A DNA stretch of 64,000 bases from Bacillota bacterium (GTDB taxonomy: Bacteria; Bacillota; Negativicutes; CTSoil-072), in the NCBI GenBank assembly GCA_017889545.1, contig JAGFZV010000002.1:124001-188000 (forward strand), written 5' to 3'. The notes beneath the pieces are model-generated. The model had not been told where the DNA came from, did not search any database, and was given only the letters and a program-made list of their open reading frames with translations. Positions 18,658 through 27,896 of this stretch are shown here, one piece after another; within the stretch, counting starts at the first letter, position 1; each line of letters starts with the position of its first letter. The translations under genes and the position numbers were made by a program.

Positions 18658-18958
18658 GTTGAAAAAGACCAATCTGCAACAAACGGATAATATCCAACGC
18701 TTCGACTCATCTCGTTAACAGCCTGTACGACTTTGTCAACAGGCTGTAGAACTCGAACTAAATTCGCTCTAAGGGTTCAGCGGGACTATAATCCCGCCGA
18801 ACCCAAGGCTCATTCATATCGCTTGACCTCCGCTTTTGGATAATTATCCGTTTGTAGCCTTAAGCTTTTAGTTACCTAGCAAGCATTGCCGTTCCTGGCA
18901 TCTTACCTTTTTTGAACAGCCTGTTTTATGGTAATGTTGTTGAAAAAGGCCAATCTGC
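18658..18958. repeat. Structured intergenic repeat region
   Basis: GTTGAAAAAGRCCAATCTGC direct repeat at 18658-18677 and 18939-18958; outer inverted repeat 18679-18696/18837-18855; inner hairpins 18718-18747 and 18773-18804. Confidence 0.7.
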
Positions 18959-18974
18959 TTTATTGGAATATTTT

Positions 18975-19031
18975 AAAAAAGCACCTCTTATGTAATATAG
19001 TTTTACTATACGACATAAGAGGTGTTTTTTT
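18975..19031. terminator. Bidirectional Rho-independent terminator
   Basis: AAAAAAGCACCTCTTATGT...ACATAAGAGGTGTTTTTTT. Confidence 0.85.
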
Positions 19032-19204
19032 GAGGATAAAATTTCCATAAATTTTGTAAAAAACTAGTCAGAGCGTTTATTCTCTGATATAATTTCTCCA
19101 ATAGATAAAAATAGATAAAAACCGACTTTTTTAGACAATTATTACAAAATGTCTAAAAATTGAAAATAAAGTGTTTTTCGACGGATTTAAAGGGGAAATT
19201 GCGG

Positions 19205-20923
19205 ATGAATAGGAATAAAACTTTATGGAGTTTATGGCGCCAAAATGCGGAAACCTTTCCTGACCGGGAGGCTATTGTTCATTGGAGTGTCGGTGAGGAG
19301 CCCATACGTTGGAAATGGTTTGATTTGATCAATAAAGCACGGTCATTCGGACGCCGGTTATACGAAAATGGGATCCGGCAGGGTGAAGTATGTGCACTGA
19401 TTATTCGCCACAATCCGGATTTTTATCCGTTATATATGGGGATTGTCGCTATCGGAGCGATCCCCGCAGTACTCGCTTATCCGAACCCGAGGCTTCACCC
19501 TGATAAATTCAAGGCCGGACTGCGGGGGATGTCGGTTCATTCGGGACTGGACTGGATCCTGACCGAAAGCGAATTGGCACCACAAATCCGCTCTTTGGCT
19601 TGCGAAGAGGGGACCACGGTACGGGCCATATTAACACCGCTGGAGAACCTTGAGCGCCTGGAAGAACCTGATATTCCGGAAGTGGCGGTATCTGCGGATC
19701 AAGTTTGTCTGCTCCAGCATTCGTCAGGAACGACAGGTTTGCAAAAGGCGGTGGCTCTTTCCCATCGGACAGTGATTGCCCATTTGGAGAACCTGGCTGC
19801 TGCCATCAAGCTGGAAAGCTCGGATAAGATTGTCAGCTGGCTGCCGCTTTATCATGATATGGGACTTATTTCTTCCTTTCATGTACCGCTGGGAAGCAAC
19901 GTTCCTTTGGTGCAAATGGATCCGTTCGAATGGGTACTGGCGCCGTCCACATTGTGGGAGGTTATTCATGAGGAACGGGGCGCCGTTCTGTGGATGCCGA
20001 ACTTTGCTTTTAATATTCTCGCGGACCGGACCCGGGAAGAAGACATTGAAGGATTTCGTTTTGATTCGGTTCGAATGCTGATTAATTGCAGCGAGCCGGT
20101 TCGGAAGGAAAGCATTGACCGGTTTTTAACCCGGTTTGCAGCGTACGGAATTCGACCGGAGAGCATGGCGGCCAGTTATGCTATGGCGGAAGTCACCTTT
20201 GCCGCCACGCAAACAGTGCCGGGCAAGCCGCCGACAATCTTGGCCGTCGATCGCAATGTTCTGGCCGGTGGTTATGCTGTGCCTCCGAATTCCGATAGTC
20301 CTGTGCGTCATTGTGTCTCGTCGGGCATTCCCATCCCTGGCTGCGATTTGCAAATCATTGATGAACAGGGGAATGTTCTTGGCGAAGATCGGGTCGGCGA
20401 GATCCAAATCGCCTCCGAGTCCATGTTCACGGGATACCGCAACCGCCCTGATCTGACTGCGGAGGTGCTGCAAAAAGACTGGTACGCTTCCGGTGATTTC
20501 GGCTTTGTGCATGATGGGGAATATTATGTAATCGGCCGAAAAAAAGATTTGATTATTGTCGCCGGCAAGAACCTATATCCGGAAGATATCGAGGATGCGG
20601 TCAGCGGCATAGCGGGAGTGCTGGCGGGACGGGTGATTGCGTTTGGCTATGAAGATATCGATTTGGGCACGGAGCGAGTCGCGCTGGTTGCTGAAACCGC
20701 TCTGACAGACCGCTCTGAGCTGGAAAAACTGATCAGGGAGATTGTCGAAACGGTCATGGCGCTTGACATTACTTTATCCAAAGTGATTCTTGTTGTTCCC
20801 CGCTGGCTGGTCAAGAGTTCCGCCGGCAAACCCAGCAGAAGCGCAACCCAGGCCCGCATAGCCGGCAATGCAGACAATACAGGTATTTTACTCATTCAGA
20901 CATTTGGCAACGGAGGGGATTAG
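19205..20923 (+). CDS. Acyl-AMP ligase (FAAL/AMP-dependent synthetase family)
   Basis: LLQHSSGTTGLQKAVALSH (P-loop), SWLPLYHDMGL FAAL-like motif, YVIGRKKDLIIVAGKNLYPEDIE; ATG 19205. Confidence 0.9.
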   Translation: MNRNKTLWSLWRQNAETFPDREAIVHWSVGEEPIRWKWFDLINKARSFGRRLYENGIRQGEVCALIIRHNPDFYPLYMGIVAIGAIPAVLAYPNPRLHPDKFKAGLRGMSVHSGLDWILTESELAPQIRSLACEEGTTVRAILTPLENLERLEEPDIPEVAVSADQVCLLQHSSGTTGLQKAVALSHRTVIAHLENLAAAIKLESSDKIVSWLPLYHDMGLISSFHVPLGSNVPLVQMDPFEWVLAPSTLWEVIHEERGAVLWMPNFAFNILADRTREEDIEGFRFDSVRMLINCSEPVRKESIDRFLTRFAAYGIRPESMAASYAMAEVTFAATQTVPGKPPTILAVDRNVLAGGYAVPPNSDSPVRHCVSSGIPIPGCDLQIIDEQGNVLGEDRVGEIQIASESMFTGYRNRPDLTAEVLQKDWYASGDFGFVHDGEYYVIGRKKDLIIVAGKNLYPEDIEDAVSGIAGVLAGRVIAFGYEDIDLGTERVALVAETALTDRSELEKLIREIVETVMALDITLSKVILVVPRWLVKSSAGKPSRSATQARIAGNADNTGILLIQTFGNGGD

Positions 20924-20925
20924 TT

Positions 20926-21168
20926 GTGATCGAAGAGCGTTTAAAAGCGATTATCCTGCGGGCGCTGCGCCTGGATGACTTCACTTTCCATGATGATACG
21001 AAAGCATTCCAAGTACCGGGCTGGGACTCGCTGAGCCATATGGTCATTATTGCAGCCGTGGAAAAAGAATATGGTATCCGGTTGCGCAATGTTGAAATTA
21101 TAAAAATGAAAAGCGTAGGCGATCTGCAAGCGTTGATTAATTCGAAGCTTCATAAAGGCAGCGGCTGA
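20926..21168 (+). CDS. Acyl carrier protein
   Basis: 80 aa with GWDSLSHM phosphopantetheine attachment motif. Confidence 0.9.
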   Translation: MIEERLKAIILRALRLDDFTFHDDTKAFQVPGWDSLSHMVIIAAVEKEYGIRLRNVEIIKMKSVGDLQALINSKLHKGSG

Positions 21169-21187
21169 TTTTGCAGGGAGGATCCGT

Positions 21188-22672
21188 ATGTTATTCAGTT
21201 CGAAAGAGTTTTTGTTTCTATTTTTACCCATCGTAGCCATTGTCTTTGTCATGCTGCGCCGGTTTGGAAATTACCGCTTGTGCCAGTGGTGGGTCATGTC
21301 GGCCAGTCTTTTCTTTTATGGCTGGAGTGATCTTCGTCAGGTTCCGGTTTTGCTGGGGAGCGTGCTCTTTAATTATGTGGTATGCTCCTGGTTATATCGC
21401 TTAAATACTGAGAATACCAAGGCGTTCTTGGCGCGAACGGTATTTTGGATTGGTATTATCGGCAATCTGGCTTTGTTGGGATATTACAAATATGCGGTTT
21501 GGCTGACCGACGTGTATTCGCAATGGGCTGGAATAGCGGTTGCGCCTCCTGGAATACTGCAACCGATCGGGATCAGCTTTTATACGATCATGCAGATTAT
21601 GGTCCTTGTCGACGCGTATGAAGGAGACACCGAGCGGGCCGGTTTTATGGATTACATTACATCGGTCACTTTTTTTCCGTGCCTGTTGTCCGGACCGATC
21701 CTTCAACCCACAGCTGTGTGGGCGCAAATTAGGGAACAGTGGTCGAAACCATCCAAAGCCGAACAGTTTGTTGGCGGAATCTCACTTTTTTCCATCGGTC
21801 TGGTGAAAAAAGCGGCGATTGCCGACTCATTGGCACAATGGGCGAATAGCGGTTTTGAAATGGCAGGTTCTCTTACCGTGGTGGAAGCCTGGACGGTAGC
21901 TCTCTGCTACACGCTCCAGTTATATTTCGATTTTTCCGGTTACACGGACATGGCCGTTGGCTTGGGGCGTATGTTCGGTATCAGTCTGCCGGTCAATTTC
22001 AACACACCGTTCCGATCGCGAAATTTGATCGAATTCTGGCAGCGCTGGCATATGAGTTTGTCCTCTTTTATAACCGGGTATGTGTATATTCCGATTGCCC
22101 GATGGCTGCCGGCCGGTTTCGGCTGGTCATTGCAGGCAATTTTGGCAGCGATGCTGATTTCGGGTCTTTGGCACGGAGCAAACTGGACGTTTGTCGTTTG
22201 GGGCGGTTTGCACGGCCTGGCGATCGTAGTCAATCATCTTTGGGCCAGGACAAAAATTCGTTTAGGCGCACCGGCCTCATGGGGCTTGACGTTCTTATTT
22301 CTTCTTCTTACCTTTGTCATTTTCCGGGCTAAGAATATTGATGAGGCGATCACGATGTATAAAGATCTGTTAGGTCAGCATGGTTTGATGCTGCCTACGG
22401 TTCTAGCAGATAAACTTGGTTTTTTAAACGGCCTTGGTATCCAATTCGGGGCGTGTATGACCCACATTGATCCGGGAATGACGAACAGGCCGCTAGTTTT
22501 TGGTCTGACCTTCCTAGTTTTCGCCGTCTTTTTCCAAAATTCGGATAAATTTGTCGAAGAGATGCAGCCCACGTTGGAAACGGCCATTATTATCGCGGTG
22601 ATTTTTGCCATAGGGCTCTTCCATATGATATCGGCCACCCATATTTCCCAATTCCTATATTTCCAATTCTAG
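21188..22672 (+). CDS. MBOAT family O-acyltransferase (AlgI/DltB-like)
   Basis: Multi-TM; LYFDFSGYTDMAVGLGRMFGI...FWQRWHMSLSSF...ISGLWHGANWTFVVWGGLHG. Confidence 0.95.
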   Translation: MLFSSKEFLFLFLPIVAIVFVMLRRFGNYRLCQWWVMSASLFFYGWSDLRQVPVLLGSVLFNYVVCSWLYRLNTENTKAFLARTVFWIGIIGNLALLGYYKYAVWLTDVYSQWAGIAVAPPGILQPIGISFYTIMQIMVLVDAYEGDTERAGFMDYITSVTFFPCLLSGPILQPTAVWAQIREQWSKPSKAEQFVGGISLFSIGLVKKAAIADSLAQWANSGFEMAGSLTVVEAWTVALCYTLQLYFDFSGYTDMAVGLGRMFGISLPVNFNTPFRSRNLIEFWQRWHMSLSSFITGYVYIPIARWLPAGFGWSLQAILAAMLISGLWHGANWTFVVWGGLHGLAIVVNHLWARTKIRLGAPASWGLTFLFLLLTFVIFRAKNIDEAITMYKDLLGQHGLMLPTVLADKLGFLNGLGIQFGACMTHIDPGMTNRPLVFGLTFLVFAVFFQNSDKFVEEMQPTLETAIIIAVIFAIGLFHMISATHISQFLYFQF

Positions 22673-22694
22673 AAAAAACGGGAGACATTCGCGC

Positions 22695-23762
22695 ATGAAA
22701 TTTTATTCGAAATGGCTATTTTATTTCTTTTCCACTGTAATGATCATCTACGGCTTTACTGCGGGCCTCAACTACGCGGTTGATCCGTTCGGCAGCAACG
22801 AATATTTGGTTGAGCGGAAGTATAAGCCGATTTTCGGCGAGGAAAAGCAAAAATACAATTACATTTTTGCCCGGGAAAATTATCGGAATTTTGACACGGT
22901 GATCGTGGGCAGTTCAAGAACCATGTGCATTCGGCCCGACTCCATACCCGAACTGGGGAATGCTTATAATTTCGGTATTAGCTCCGCCACCTTAGGTGAG
23001 CAGTTGTTCATTGTGAAAGAATGGCTCAAACAACCAGACAGCCAACTGAAGACGCTGATTATCGGGATTGATTTTTTGGCTTTTGATGAAAAAGTAAATC
23101 AGATGCCAGCTCGTCAAATAGCGGATAAGTTTACCTCCGGGAATCAGAATTATCTAAGCTACATCTTTTCCTTCGACACGATCGGCTATTCCTTGCGGTG
23201 CTTGCAAAACCAATGGAATAAGCAATCCATTATTTATTTTCGTGAAGATGGCGCAATTGTCTACGCACAGCGTGAACAGCAGATTGAAATGGACCGCTTT
23301 GATTTCTCCGATGACCGGATGACTCTCGATGCCAAAGAACGGTATTTGCCGCATATGCGGATGGTTTATGACCGGCGGGCACTGGAGTATCTTAAGGAAA
23401 TCAAAGAACTTTGCGATAAAAAGAACGTAAAGGTATTACCGTTGATTACTCCGGAACACCGGATCCTTTTTTCGATGATCATGCAGAACCCAACCACTCG
23501 GACGGAATATTTCCAGATGCGCAGGGACGTTTTGAGTGTTTTTGACTCCTATCTCGATCTTGGCGGTATGAATGGGATCAACCGTGATAATCGCAACTTT
23601 TATGATAATCTCCACTACCGTCCTGATATTGGGACCCAGATTGCCAGTCGCTTGTATCATCCCGCTTCGGGAGGATACGGGGCTGTAGTAACAAAGAAAA
23701 ACATCGACGCCCATTTACGGCAGATTGCATCCTTCAATGAGTTCGCTGGCGTTTTGCGATAA
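22695..23762 (+). CDS. SGNH/DltD-like membrane-anchored acyl-processing protein
   Basis: N-terminal TM; VIVGSSRTMCIRP (block I Ser), FYDNLHYRPDIG (D-x-x-H block V); located after MBOAT. Confidence 0.72.
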   Translation: MKFYSKWLFYFFSTVMIIYGFTAGLNYAVDPFGSNEYLVERKYKPIFGEEKQKYNYIFARENYRNFDTVIVGSSRTMCIRPDSIPELGNAYNFGISSATLGEQLFIVKEWLKQPDSQLKTLIIGIDFLAFDEKVNQMPARQIADKFTSGNQNYLSYIFSFDTIGYSLRCLQNQWNKQSIIYFREDGAIVYAQREQQIEMDRFDFSDDRMTLDAKERYLPHMRMVYDRRALEYLKEIKELCDKKNVKVLPLITPEHRILFSMIMQNPTTRTEYFQMRRDVLSVFDSYLDLGGMNGINRDNRNFYDNLHYRPDIGTQIASRLYHPASGGYGAVVTKKNIDAHLRQIASFNEFAGVLR

Positions 23763-23790
23763 GATCCGGTATCGAAAAGGAGGAATTAAA

Positions 23791-26070
23791 TTGCGGACAC
23801 GTCAATGGTTTGGATTGCTTATTGGTATTGTTTTTATTTTTCAGTCGTTGTTGGTTTATGCGGCTCCGCTGAATGGGGCCGAAACGGCATCAAACCCGGA
23901 CAAGGCCTTTCTTGAAGCAGTGGATAAAGCGCGGCAGGGTCAAACCGCAGAAGCACTGTCTACGCTTAAGAACCTTGCTGATTCGTATCCCGGCCAAGAC
24001 CTGTATCGCTTCAATTATACGCTTGTTCTTATTTGGGCGGAACGGTATGGAGAAGCACTAGAGGTTTATGAGTCGCAGGTAAAACAAAAACCCAACGTGC
24101 CTGCTTGGCTCAACCAGGCAGTGGCGGCGACGTATTACCGGACCGGCCAATACGATGCAGCGCTGAAACTATTCACTTCTCTTGTCGCGAGCGGTGACAA
24201 AACGTCTCTTGTGAACCAGGCGGAAACGTTGATTCAGCTCGGTCGAACCAAAGAAGGCGAAGAATTGTTTACCAGTCTGACCGGCTCTGTGGCGCCTGAC
24301 TCGCCGGCATGGTCGGACTTGATGCTTCGGCGGGCTGCAGCTTGGGAGCGGAAGAATGATTTTGGACAGGCTTCCGTGTACTATCATGCTGCATTCCAGG
24401 CAATGTCGGACCGGACAATGGAGCCTGCCGGTAAAAAAGAAGTCGCGATTGCTGCGATCCGGACGATGAACCGTCTGAAAAATTATGCGGCTGTTGAGTG
24501 CTGGGCCATTCCTTATTTGCATGGAACCGGCCAAGATGTAATGATCCAGAGCGAATTGGTGATTGCCCACCGCATGCTGGGTAATTATGACTTAGTCATT
24601 ACAAAGGCCGGCCAGATGTGGCCGACGTACGATACTGTTCCCGCTGCGGGCATTCAGGCTGTTGCAGACGCGCAGTTCCTGCTTGGAAATTACCGTGCCG
24701 CCATACCATTGTATGAAAAGACCTTGCTGAAAGAACCCTCTTTGTATTGGGCCCGGATGTCGCTTGCTTATTCGCTGCTGCAAATCGGCAGAACAGCAGA
24801 AGGACTCAAAGAATATGCCGAAGTGCTGACCAAACAGCCTGCATTTGCCGAAGCGGTCGCCAATGATTGTGTCAGCTTGGTGCGGAACGGGAAACACTGG
24901 ACCGCTGAGAGATTATTCAACACGCTGCTGCAAACTGTCGGCGAAAATGCACCAGCCCGGCGGATGTATGCGGACAGCTTACTGGCGAATGGATTGCCGC
25001 GCGAGGCTTATGCGCAGTATAAGGCACTCGCTGCGACACCACCGGACGGACTGGTCACCGGCCACGCCGGTATGGCGAAGTCTGCGCTCATGGTTGGCAA
25101 TTTGAGTGAAGCCAAGACGTTGATCAACGGCTTGCCTGCCGGATCCGCGAAAGACCCGGTGGTATCCCAGGCGCAAGGGGAATTTAACGCAAGAACCCGC
25201 GGGGAAATGGAAGCGGATTTTGCTTATGCGCGCAACTACCAAAAATTAGCTACAATGCTGTGGTATACCGGAACGTATCAAAACTTGGATGATAACCTGA
25301 TGGGAGAAGCCGAACAGCGGACTCTCAAGTTAAATGATAAAAGCATAGATAAACACACTATTTTGAACTCAGCGGGGGCAGGTGTCACAAAGCATTGGAT
25401 GGACGACACCTTGAGCGTAAGGCTGGTGAAATTTTGGAACGGCCAGGACATGACGGGTTACCGGGCCACCGCCTATCATTTTTGGAATGATCACTCCTTT
25501 ATCAGCGTTGCTACGCGCAAAGGACCCTTTGAAGATGTACAGGCCATTCCGGCGGGCCTGCGACTCACCAGTTATGATGTTGCCATTGCACGGATCATCG
25601 GCAACCGGAACACGTTGATCACCAGTTATTCGATTGGCGAAATTAGTGACAGCAACAAATTAGATGCTTACGGTTTATCCTGGAATCATTTGTGGATGAT
25701 CGAGCCTGGGAAGCACCGTTTTGACAGCACACTATTCGCGTCGCGTCTTAGCTATCGGGATCAAGTGATTAATGGCGTCCCGACCTTATATAACAGTCCC
25801 GAGCAGCGTGACCGCTTCGGAAGCTCCTTTTCCTATCAGTGGATTTATGGCAAACAGTATTGGCAATTAACAGGGACTGCAGCCTGGGAAAGAGAATTGC
25901 CAAGCCAATTTCAGTTTGCTCCGGCGGTGCGGCTCGAATACGGAATGATTTACAGTCCCCACCGGGCTTTGATCGTCGGAATGGAGTATGGAGCGTATAC
26001 CCCGCTGAACCAAAGCGGACTCTATTACGGGGCGCAGCAGTATGATTTGACTTACCGGGCGAATTGGTAG
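23791..26070 (+). CDS. pgaA: TPR outer-membrane porin for poly-beta-1,6-GlcNAc export (PgaA-like)
   Basis: Signal peptide, TPR repeats (AEALSTLKNLADSYPGQDLYRFNYTLVLIWAERYGEALEVYE), C-terminal barrel; TTG start with SD GGAGGAA; followed by pgaC and pgaB homologs. Confidence 0.85.
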   Translation: MRTRQWFGLLIGIVFIFQSLLVYAAPLNGAETASNPDKAFLEAVDKARQGQTAEALSTLKNLADSYPGQDLYRFNYTLVLIWAERYGEALEVYESQVKQKPNVPAWLNQAVAATYYRTGQYDAALKLFTSLVASGDKTSLVNQAETLIQLGRTKEGEELFTSLTGSVAPDSPAWSDLMLRRAAAWERKNDFGQASVYYHAAFQAMSDRTMEPAGKKEVAIAAIRTMNRLKNYAAVECWAIPYLHGTGQDVMIQSELVIAHRMLGNYDLVITKAGQMWPTYDTVPAAGIQAVADAQFLLGNYRAAIPLYEKTLLKEPSLYWARMSLAYSLLQIGRTAEGLKEYAEVLTKQPAFAEAVANDCVSLVRNGKHWTAERLFNTLLQTVGENAPARRMYADSLLANGLPREAYAQYKALAATPPDGLVTGHAGMAKSALMVGNLSEAKTLINGLPAGSAKDPVVSQAQGEFNARTRGEMEADFAYARNYQKLATMLWYTGTYQNLDDNLMGEAEQRTLKLNDKSIDKHTILNSAGAGVTKHWMDDTLSVRLVKFWNGQDMTGYRATAYHFWNDHSFISVATRKGPFEDVQAIPAGLRLTSYDVAIARIIGNRNTLITSYSIGEISDSNKLDAYGLSWNHLWMIEPGKHRFDSTLFASRLSYRDQVINGVPTLYNSPEQRDRFGSSFSYQWIYGKQYWQLTGTAAWERELPSQFQFAPAVRLEYGMIYSPHRALIVGMEYGAYTPLNQSGLYYGAQQYDLTYRANW

Positions 26071-26099
26071 CGATGCATTCATGAAAAGGGGGAATATCG

Positions 26100-27896
26100 G
26101 TGGATTGGTTAATGAATTTTTTCTTTCTTTACCCCATAGTGATGAGCATTATTTGGATGATCGGCGGAACTTACTTTTATTTTCGTTATGAACGAAACTC
26201 ACCCGAGCTCCCCCAATTAAAAGAGTTTCCAATGGTCACGATTATTATACCCGCCCACAATGAAGGGGATCACATTGTTGAGACCGTTGAAGGCGCGTTG
26301 AAGTCGGAATACCCGAATTACGAAATTCTGGTAGTTGACGATGGCAGCACCGACAATACGCTGCTGTATATCGAGGAGCTGGCTGCCAAACACGAGCGGG
26401 TCCGGGCCCTTGTCCTTAAGAACAACATGGGCAAGGCGGCCGCATTGAACAATGGCTTGCTGATGAGCAAGAGCGATATACTGGTAACGATCGATGCGGA
26501 CTGTATTTTGGACTCGAAAGCCTTGCACTGGATTGTCTACCATTTTATCAGGTTCCCCCGGGTCGGGGCGGTTACGGGAAATCCCCGGGTACGCAACCGG
26601 ACAACACTGTTGGCCAAAATTCAGAACGGAGAATATTCCAGCATTATCGGCTTGATTAAACGGACTCAACGATTACTGGGAAAAGTTCTGACTGTATCCG
26701 GCGTTATCGCGGCATTTCGGCGTCAGGCGATCATCGATTCAGGAATGTGGGATACCGATATGGTTACGGAAGACATCAATATTACCTGGAAACTGGAGAA
26801 ACGGTTTTGGGCCGTTCACTATGAGCTGAATGCCATAGGCTGGATTCTTGTCCCGGAAACCCCCTCGGGACTATGGAAGCAGAGAGTTCGTTGGGCCCAA
26901 GGCGGAATAGAAGTGCTGCGAAGGCACAAAGATATCTGGCTTTCCTGGAAACAGCGGCGGTTATGGCCAATCTACATTGATTATTTGCTCAGTATTCTAT
27001 GGGCCTACGGACTGCTCTTTTTCACGGCGTTATGGATCGTGAATGCGTATTTCGGCACTGCTATTCCCGGCTGGATGATGCTCAATCCGATCCCGCAGTG
27101 GATCGGCAGTATGATTGCCTTGGTTTGCTTAATCCAATTTGTGATCAGCATGGCGATCGACAGCAAGTATGATTCGACGTTATATCAGCATTATGTTTGG
27201 GTCATATGGTATCCCGCCATTTACTGGCTGTTTAATGCGTTTGCGCTGATCCGCGCCCTGCCGAAAGCGCTTTTCAAGCGCATTGGCGTTGCCGCGCTCT
27301 GGAAGAGCCCGGACCGGGGCTTGCATGTTGTCAAGTCAGGGTCGGAAGCGGCGCCTACGCTTTCTTCCGCGATGGCGAACAGTGACTCTGTTATCATCGA
27401 CGCTCACCATCTGGTATCGACGCAGCGGAAAATCGTCGAAGGGACTCTGGTTGCCAGCGGCCTCACCATCCTCAGTCTGGGCTTGATTTTTTTGACCTTG
27501 GTCATTTGGTTTTTCATGGGAACTTATTTTTATAATCATCTGCTGGTTCCTGCCTACATTGGGGATATGGATGCCACGATTGATATGCTGTCGAACCTTT
27601 TCCTCTTCGCACTGTTTGTTTTCCTGGTATTTTTCATTTGGGCCAAATATAATATTAAATTCTACGCCCATCTCGACCGTCGCCACAATGTGGGGGAAAC
27701 CTCGCCCAACCTACTGGCAAGAATGTTGAATACGACACCGCAAGCGGTTATTACCGCGCAAAATTTCAAGATCTCGATCATGGAGGTGACGGAAAAGCAT
27801 ATGCATATTCAAGCTTATGAAGGATCTTACAGCGTGCCCGTCCAGGATAACGATGTTTTGACCGTGCCGAAGAAACTGAGTGGAGGCCAACAATAG
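26100..27896 (+). CDS. pgaC: PNAG synthase glycosyltransferase PgaC with C-terminal PgaD-like domain
   Basis: GT2 core: VTIIIPAHNEGDHI...VVDDGSTDNT...TIDADCIL...TEDINITWKLE...RVRWAQGG; extra C-terminal ~160 aa with two TM segments and WAKYNIKFYAHLDRRHNVG resembling PgaD. Confidence 0.9.
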   Translation: MDWLMNFFFLYPIVMSIIWMIGGTYFYFRYERNSPELPQLKEFPMVTIIIPAHNEGDHIVETVEGALKSEYPNYEILVVDDGSTDNTLLYIEELAAKHERVRALVLKNNMGKAAALNNGLLMSKSDILVTIDADCILDSKALHWIVYHFIRFPRVGAVTGNPRVRNRTTLLAKIQNGEYSSIIGLIKRTQRLLGKVLTVSGVIAAFRRQAIIDSGMWDTDMVTEDINITWKLEKRFWAVHYELNAIGWILVPETPSGLWKQRVRWAQGGIEVLRRHKDIWLSWKQRRLWPIYIDYLLSILWAYGLLFFTALWIVNAYFGTAIPGWMMLNPIPQWIGSMIALVCLIQFVISMAIDSKYDSTLYQHYVWVIWYPAIYWLFNAFALIRALPKALFKRIGVAALWKSPDRGLHVVKSGSEAAPTLSSAMANSDSVIIDAHHLVSTQRKIVEGTLVASGLTILSLGLIFLTLVIWFFMGTYFYNHLLVPAYIGDMDATIDMLSNLFLFALFVFLVFFIWAKYNIKFYAHLDRRHNVGETSPNLLARMLNTTPQAVITAQNFKISIMEVTEKHMHIQAYEGSYSVPVQDNDVLTVPKKLSGGQQ

